10,494 nt of DNA. Source: JBBDWJ01 sp040902925. Its GTDB lineage: Bacteria; Acidobacteriota; Terriglobia; Bryobacterales; UBA6623. Location of the stretch: the NCBI GenBank assembly GCA_040902925.1, contig JBBDWJ010000370.1:1-10494 (forward strand), written 5' to 3'. Of this stretch, positions 6,445 to 10,494 are shown piece by piece. The notes under the pieces were generated by a model. The model did no database searches. It saw only the letters and a list, made by a program, of their open reading frames with translations, and had not been told where the DNA came from. The stretch's first letter is position 1. Each line of letters starts with the position of its first letter. Position numbers and translations under genes: made by a program.

Positions 6445-7113
6445 ATGCACGATCTGGATCGCACTCAACTGGAAGTACCCGACACGGGAGAGTTCGAAGA
6501 AGAAGCGGAGTACGAGTTCGACTCCGAGTTTGACGAGTCCTCTAGCTATGACGGCGGGGGCGTTCTCTCCGAGATCGACGAGATGGAGTTGGCCGGAGAC
6601 TTTCTCGAGATTCAGGACGAGGAAGAGCTGGACCTGTTCCTCGGAAAGCTTTTCAAGAAGATTGGACGCGGAGCGCGACGCCTGATCGCCTCGCCTCTTG
6701 GCAAGAAGATCGGCGGAATTCTGAAGGGCGCGGCCAAGAAACTGCTCCCTGTCGCCGGCGGAGCTCTGGGCGGCTTGGTTGGCGGCCCGGCGGGCGCCGC
6801 GCTCGGAAGCAAGCTTGCGGGCGGCGCAGGACAGGCGCTGGGGCTCGAAGTGGAGGGGCTCAGCGGCGAGGATCAGGAGTTCGAAATCGCGCGCCAGTAT
6901 GTGCGCTTCGCGACCGCCGCGGTGCAAAACGCGGCGACCGCTCCGCCTTCGCAGCCGCCGTCTCAAGCGGCGCGCGCAGCCGCCGCCAGCGCCGCTCGGC
7001 AGCACGCGCCCGGCCTGTTGCGTTCGGGCGGCGCCAAGCCCTCCCTTGGCGGCGGCCGGCGTACCGGACGCTGGATCCGGCGCGGCAATCGCATCGTGCT
7101 GCTGGGAGTTTAG
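6445..7113 (+). CDS. Charge-segregated glycine-zipper protein, 222 aa, function unknown
   Basis: First gene of the sigma-54 operon, with AGGAG 5-6 nt before the ATG. Its charges are sharply partitioned. Residues 7-67 contain about 24 Asp/Glu and no Lys/Arg (blocks such as EFEEEAEYEFDSEFDE). Residues 64-134 contain no Asp/Glu but 11 Lys/Arg between 68 and 99 (FKKIGRGARR, GKKIGGILKGAAKK). This is followed by a perfect glycine zipper with glycines at 105, 109, 113, 117 and 121. A third part is Ala/Pro/Gln-rich (156-190), and the C-terminus is basic then hydrophobic (GRWIRRGNRIVLLGV). No classical signal peptide is visible. From memory, similar MHDxDRT-type acidic/glycine-rich proteins occur widely as hypotheticals. 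A membrane-active or self-assembling peptide held by an acidic pro-region is my inference; a structural protein is the alternative. Confidence 0.85.
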   Translation: MHDLDRTQLEVPDTGEFEEEAEYEFDSEFDESSSYDGGGVLSEIDEMELAGDFLEIQDEEELDLFLGKLFKKIGRGARRLIASPLGKKIGGILKGAAKKLLPVAGGALGGLVGGPAGAALGSKLAGGAGQALGLEVEGLSGEDQEFEIARQYVRFATAAVQNAATAPPSQPPSQAARAAAASAARQHAPGLLRSGGAKPSLGGGRRTGRWIRRGNRIVLLGV

Positions 7114-7117
7114 AGGC

Positions 7118-8470
7118 ATGGCGGCCGCTGTAAACGCTCGCTGGGTTTTGGAGCAGGAGTGCCGCGCCTTGCTCACGCGCCTCGACCGGCTCGATTACTT
7201 CGCCGTTATCGAGCCGATGGTTGCAGCCGCGGCGCCCGCGCCAGAAGCACGCGTGAACATTGAGCGGTTTTTATTCGATGGCCGAAGACTTATGCGCCAC
7301 ATGGTGACAAGCTACCTAACGTCGTTGCGCAAACCCGCTAACCGCGCGGCCGGCCCGGAGGAGCTGCAGCGGCGCTTTTGCTATGTCCGGCTGCGCTTCA
7401 ATTCCCTGCTCTCCGATTTCGACACGTTCTCGGATGTGATGACGCAGCGGAGCGAGACTCCATTTGGGGTTTGGCTCGCAGGGCTGGACGTGGCCGCGAC
7501 GGGCGCGCTGCAGCTTCCCGGCAGCAAGGTTCTTCTGCCGCCGGTGGTGTGTTATCTCGATCGCGGTCACGGCGCGGCTATCCGGCGGGCGCGAACGCGC
7601 TTGTCCACCGGGCGAGAGAATCCGGTCGCGATCATCCGGGTGCCGCGGGAACGCATGGTGGGCAGCGGTATCGCCGCGTCGTTGTTTCACGAAGTGGGCC
7701 ATCAGGCCATGTCGCTGTTGAATCTTCTTCCCGGTCTGCAACAAGTGCTCAAGGCCAAGCAACTGCTGGCGGACTCCGAGAAGACGGCCTGGATGTTGTG
7801 GGAGCGCTGGATCTCGGAAATTGCGGCTGACTTTTGGGCGATCACCCATCTGGGAATCGGCGCAACGCTGGGAGTGTTCGGCGTCTTGAGTCTGCCGCGC
7901 GCGTTTGTTTTTCGCGTGGACATGGCCGATCCACATCCCTTTCCGTGGGTCCGCGCCGTGCTGAGTTGCAAGCTGGGAGAAGCTTTGTTTCCGCATTCCC
8001 AGTGGCGGCGCCTCGAATCGGTTTGGCGGTCGTTCTATCCCCTCGGAGGACTCGACCCGGAGCGGCTCGCGCTGGTGAAGCTCCTGGAGGCAACCATGCC
8101 GGAGTTCATCCAATTGCTGATGAACCATCGCGTCGCGTCGCTGGATGGGCGCACGGTGCCGGAGATTCTGCGCCACGAAGAGCGCCGTCCGGAAAGACTC
8201 AAGATGCTTTTCAAGCGCTGGCGCGCGCGGCGGGGCGAAATCCTGCACGTGCCGCCGCCGTTGGCGCTCGCCGTTCTCGGACAAGCCAAAGCAGACTTTT
8301 TATTAAGTCCCGAGGAAGAAACCCGCGCGGTGTTATCGCTGCTGCGCGCCTGGGCCCTGCAAAGGACGCTCAGTCTGACTGGCTCGCCCCACACGAAGTG
8401 TAACTGCCGGCCTCGCCCGGTCAAAAGAAAACCCACATTGATCTTGCAAGAAGGAGAATCCCATGCCTGA
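7118..8470 (+). CDS. Putative gluzincin-type zinc metallopeptidase, 450 aa
   Basis: It contains HEVGH at residues 191-195 (zinc ligands H191 and H195, catalytic E192) and, 39 residues on, E234-IAA-D238 inside SEIAADFWA. HExxH plus a downstream ExxxD helix is the gluzincin arrangement seen in M48-like and thermolysin-like peptidases. A later DPHPFPWVRA (271-280) resembles the HP-x-R segment after the active site of M48 relatives. No signal peptide or clear membrane helix is seen, so it probably acts in the cytoplasm. The ATG at 7118 is 4 nt after the preceding stop, with GGGAG at 7104-7108, although the frame is open further upstream. Its 3' end overlaps the next gene by 8 nt. Outside the motif I do not recognise the protein. 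Processing of the preceding gene's product is inferred from the operon. Confidence 0.83.
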   Translation: MAAAVNARWVLEQECRALLTRLDRLDYFAVIEPMVAAAAPAPEARVNIERFLFDGRRLMRHMVTSYLTSLRKPANRAAGPEELQRRFCYVRLRFNSLLSDFDTFSDVMTQRSETPFGVWLAGLDVAATGALQLPGSKVLLPPVVCYLDRGHGAAIRRARTRLSTGRENPVAIIRVPRERMVGSGIAASLFHEVGHQAMSLLNLLPGLQQVLKAKQLLADSEKTAWMLWERWISEIAADFWAITHLGIGATLGVFGVLSLPRAFVFRVDMADPHPFPWVRAVLSCKLGEALFPHSQWRRLESVWRSFYPLGGLDPERLALVKLLEATMPEFIQLLMNHRVASLDGRTVPEILRHEERRPERLKMLFKRWRARRGEILHVPPPLALAVLGQAKADFLLSPEEETRAVLSLLRAWALQRTLSLTGSPHTKCNCRPRPVKRKPTLILQEGESHA

Positions 8471-9974
8471 AAATTCAGAAACCGGCAGGTCAAGAAGATC
8501 GAAAAAGGAAGCATTGGCGGAGCCAACGCGCATTCAAGCCACACAGGCCGGAACGGCGCTGGAACTGGCCCCGCTGCGGGTATCGTTGGAACGGCCGCAG
8601 CGCCAAGGCCCCGGCGATGTGAACCCGCTGTGGGCGACGATTCGACAGCGCACGGCGGCGATCAACTTTGAACGCTATCGAGAGTTCATCGACCAGGTTT
8701 TCGGCTGCAACGTGGGGTACATCGCCAGGCAGCCCGACGACCCTTGCGACAAGAACCCCGCCCGCGAGGAACAGCGGCTCCGCGGAATGCAGGACCGGCT
8801 GCGCGAGCATCTGACGGGCGTTGGGGCCTATCAGCTCCTCAAGACCGCGACGGAAGTGTTTCTGCTTTTGGAATGCGGAGTGTTTCTGCGCGAGTCGGAG
8901 ATCGACACGGCCGCCGAGGAGCGGCGCACCGACGTTCCGATGACCGCGCAGGAACTGGTCGACAAGCTGGCAGAGTTTCTTGGGAACGGCGAGAACCGGC
9001 TGCCCTACCTGCGGCACATCGTCGACACCGCGCTAAGCGATTCGGAGCGAATCAGCGGGCCGTTCTGCGAAGGCGTTCTGGACAGCCGCGTGATTGCCTG
9101 CTCGGCGCCCTGCCTGTTGGAGCTCATCTGGTCGTACTGGCTTGAAGAGGCGATGCAGATCCAGACGATCAACGCCATCAGCGTGCGATTTCAAAACAAG
9201 CGCGTGGCGGGCCCAAGAGATCCCTTGACCAATTTGGCGCTGGACCCGCTGCGCCCGATGAGCCACTTGCTGTGGGGCTACATTCAGGATGAGTTCAACC
9301 GCCTGACCGTTCCCCGCCGCGCCTACGAGTACAGCAATCAATACGGATTGACGCTTTACGGCAAGGCGGTGCCGCCGATGCGCCCGGCCGACAATCGCTC
9401 AAAGTTCATCGAGGCATTCCACAACTTGCTCAGCCGCTGCTCGATCTTTTTCAAAGAAGACGACGACACGACAATTCTGGCGGACGGTTTCGCTCTGTTG
9501 CAAGCGCTCAAAGAAGTGCATTTGCTGCTCGCCGAGGGCGCACACAACCAGTTCGGTGATCTGCCCTGGACAGCGCGTGTAGAGATGCTGATCCAGCAGT
9601 GGCTGCTGGCACGGCCCGAGACTCGGGATTTTCTGCAGAGCCGCACCATGGTCCCCTACACAGAAAAGTGGATGGGCCAGGTCGACGCGATGAAGCGGCT
9701 ACAGGGTTGGACGGACGTCCCTGTCACGCACTTCCGCGACCTGGCTGTTTTCGGCGAGCAGATCATTCTCTCGATCCGCTACCAGCATTGGATTGGAGAG
9801 AACGAGCCGGCGCAGGCGATCAACTGGGCGCGCTACTGGCGTCCGGAGATCCAGGCGTATATTCACGCCTATCGCGCGGCCACGGGGGTCGACCTCACGC
9901 TCGATCCTGTCGATATCACGCCGCCCTCAGTGCATCTGCGGGACCGCTTCGCGATGCAAGCCAAGAGAGGCTAG
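8463..9974 (+). CDS. Conserved-looking protein of unknown function with internal repeat, 503 aa
   Basis: I do not recognise a known domain. The start at ATG 8463 has AAGGAG at 8451-8456 and overlaps the end of the peptidase gene by 8 nt, implying coupled translation. Residues 1-50 are basic and low in hydrophobics, probably a disordered tail. The rest looks helical and soluble, with no signal peptide or membrane helix. A 17-residue segment recurs: 123-139 (YQLLKTATEVFLLLECG) and 343-359 (FALLQALKEVHLLLAEG), identical at 8 positions. This suggests two related halves of about 220 residues. An N-terminal block NPLWATIRQRTAAINFERY (54-72) is another landmark. No catalytic motif is evident. A scaffold, adaptor or substrate-binding role for its neighbours is possible, but nothing in the sequence proves it. 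Confidence 0.85.
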   Translation: MPENSETGRSRRSKKEALAEPTRIQATQAGTALELAPLRVSLERPQRQGPGDVNPLWATIRQRTAAINFERYREFIDQVFGCNVGYIARQPDDPCDKNPAREEQRLRGMQDRLREHLTGVGAYQLLKTATEVFLLLECGVFLRESEIDTAAEERRTDVPMTAQELVDKLAEFLGNGENRLPYLRHIVDTALSDSERISGPFCEGVLDSRVIACSAPCLLELIWSYWLEEAMQIQTINAISVRFQNKRVAGPRDPLTNLALDPLRPMSHLLWGYIQDEFNRLTVPRRAYEYSNQYGLTLYGKAVPPMRPADNRSKFIEAFHNLLSRCSIFFKEDDDTTILADGFALLQALKEVHLLLAEGAHNQFGDLPWTARVEMLIQQWLLARPETRDFLQSRTMVPYTEKWMGQVDAMKRLQGWTDVPVTHFRDLAVFGEQIILSIRYQHWIGENEPAQAINWARYWRPEIQAYIHAYRAATGVDLTLDPVDITPPSVHLRDRFAMQAKRG

Positions 9975-9984
9975 GCAATGAGCC

Positions 9985-10494
9985 GTGCTCGATTTCACGT
10001 CCGCTCTCTATCTTGGCCTTGTCCACGAACACGCATCGTTGCGTCCGTGGCAGCAGTTCACGGCGGGCAAGCCCGCGGTGCTGCACACGATGCCAGGCGC
10101 TCTGTCGGTGGCCAGCGATCTGGCCACTTTGACGGGGTGCGAGGCGGCGACACTGGCGCCCTCGACGCTTCATCTTTTCACGGATGTGTTCCGCCTCTGG
10201 CCACAGCCCCGGTCGACGGTGATCTATGCGGACGAGACGCTTTATCGCACGGGTCTTTGGGGAATCGAACGGGCCATGGGTCTTGGCATGTGTGTGAACC
10301 GGTTTCGGCACCACGACGCCGAATCCCTGCGCCGGGCGCTGCGAATGCACAGCCACCGCACGACGGTGGTAGCGACAGACGGGTATTGCCCGTGCTGCGG
10401 CCAACCGGCGCCCATACCCGGCTATCTCGAATGTCTCAACGGCCGCAACGGGTGGCTGCTGCATGGGACTCTGGGTCCCGGGTCGCGCGCGGGA
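9985..10494 (+). CDS. PLP-dependent alpha-oxoamine-synthase-like protein (aminotransferase class I/II fold), partial
   Basis: 170 codons run to the window end. The protein begins LDFTSALYLGL, like the N-terminal motif of 8-amino-7-oxononanoate synthases, and continues with GCEAATLAPS, ADETLYRTG and a FRHHDAESLRRAL block in family order. TDGYCPCCGQPAPI (residues 131-144) lines up without gaps against TEGVFSMDGDSAPL of E. coli BioF, recalled from memory. The family condenses an amino acid with an acyl thioester. Oddities: the PLP-stacking His is Tyr87; the serine of FSMDG is replaced by a CPCC cluster; and the VDDAH segment appears as LHGTL. The start is uncertain: an in-frame TGA at 9979 forces GTG 9985, whereas a better-spaced ATG at 9978 (after GAGAGG) is in another frame that also stays open. 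It lies 10 nt after the preceding stop, in the same operon. Confidence 0.75.
   Translation, partial: MLDFTSALYLGLVHEHASLRPWQQFTAGKPAVLHTMPGALSVASDLATLTGCEAATLAPSTLHLFTDVFRLWPQPRSTVIYADETLYRTGLWGIERAMGLGMCVNRFRHHDAESLRRALRMHSHRTTVVATDGYCPCCGQPAPIPGYLECLNGRNGWLLHGTLGPGSRAG

Noticed and set aside
7316..8284. 322-aa minus-strand open frame opposite the metallopeptidase gene
   Set aside because: Rich in Arg/His/Gln without motifs; the plus frame carries HEVGH, operon spacing and ribosome site.
1..10494. CRISPR array, tRNA, rRNA or insertion sequence
   Set aside because: No regularly spaced repeats, no tRNA- or rRNA-like segment and no transposase frame seen on either strand.

Overview
The window is GC-rich bacterial DNA. 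The best guess is an acidobacterium of the Solibacter/Bryobacter type. The main pointers are a very long Oar-type TonB-dependent receptor with an N-terminal carboxypeptidase-regulatory domain, a remnant of a DUF1501 protein, and a compound REP-like hairpin repeat. This taxonomic call is inference from gene content; no rRNA or marker gene is present.

Left part (1-264): no intact gene. It holds a REP-like palindrome, a second short hairpin, and a short in-frame DUF1501 remnant that breaks off at a 9-bp direct repeat next to the end of the next gene. Positions 265-4754 form a minus-strand operon, transcribed leftward: an outer-membrane TonB-dependent receptor (start 4754), then two tandem AhpD/carboxymuconolactone-decarboxylase-fold proteins with CxxCxxxH redox motifs (starts 1476 and 831). 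Spacings are 11 and 27 nt. Positions 4972-6171 encode a minus-strand 12-TM MFS transporter with a plausible sigma70-type promoter and a very short leader. The 217-bp gap between transporter and receptor carries a palindromic AT-rich patch that may be the receptor's control region.

Right part (6187-10494): the most interesting section. A near-consensus sigma-54 promoter (-24/-12) lies upstream of a tight plus-strand operon. Two identical-architecture inverted repeats (CCGAA-N6-TTCGG), exactly 42 bp apart, sit at about -107 and -65, where enhancer-binding activators of sigma-54 bind. The operon encodes, in order: a 222-aa charge-segregated protein (acidic N-terminus, cationic middle, perfect glycine zipper); a 450-aa HExxH/ExxxD zinc-peptidase-like protein; a 503-aa protein of unknown function with an internal repeat; and a PLP fold-type I protein of the alpha-oxoamine-synthase type, cut by the window end. 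Gaps are 4 nt, an 8-nt overlap, and 10 nt.

Taken together, the right-hand operon looks like a regulated system. A peptide-like substrate or structural protein (acidic part shielding a cationic, membrane-active-looking part) may be processed by the dedicated zinc protease and modified or accompanied by the PLP enzyme. That functional reading is inference. The operon structure, motifs and promoter are visible in the sequence.
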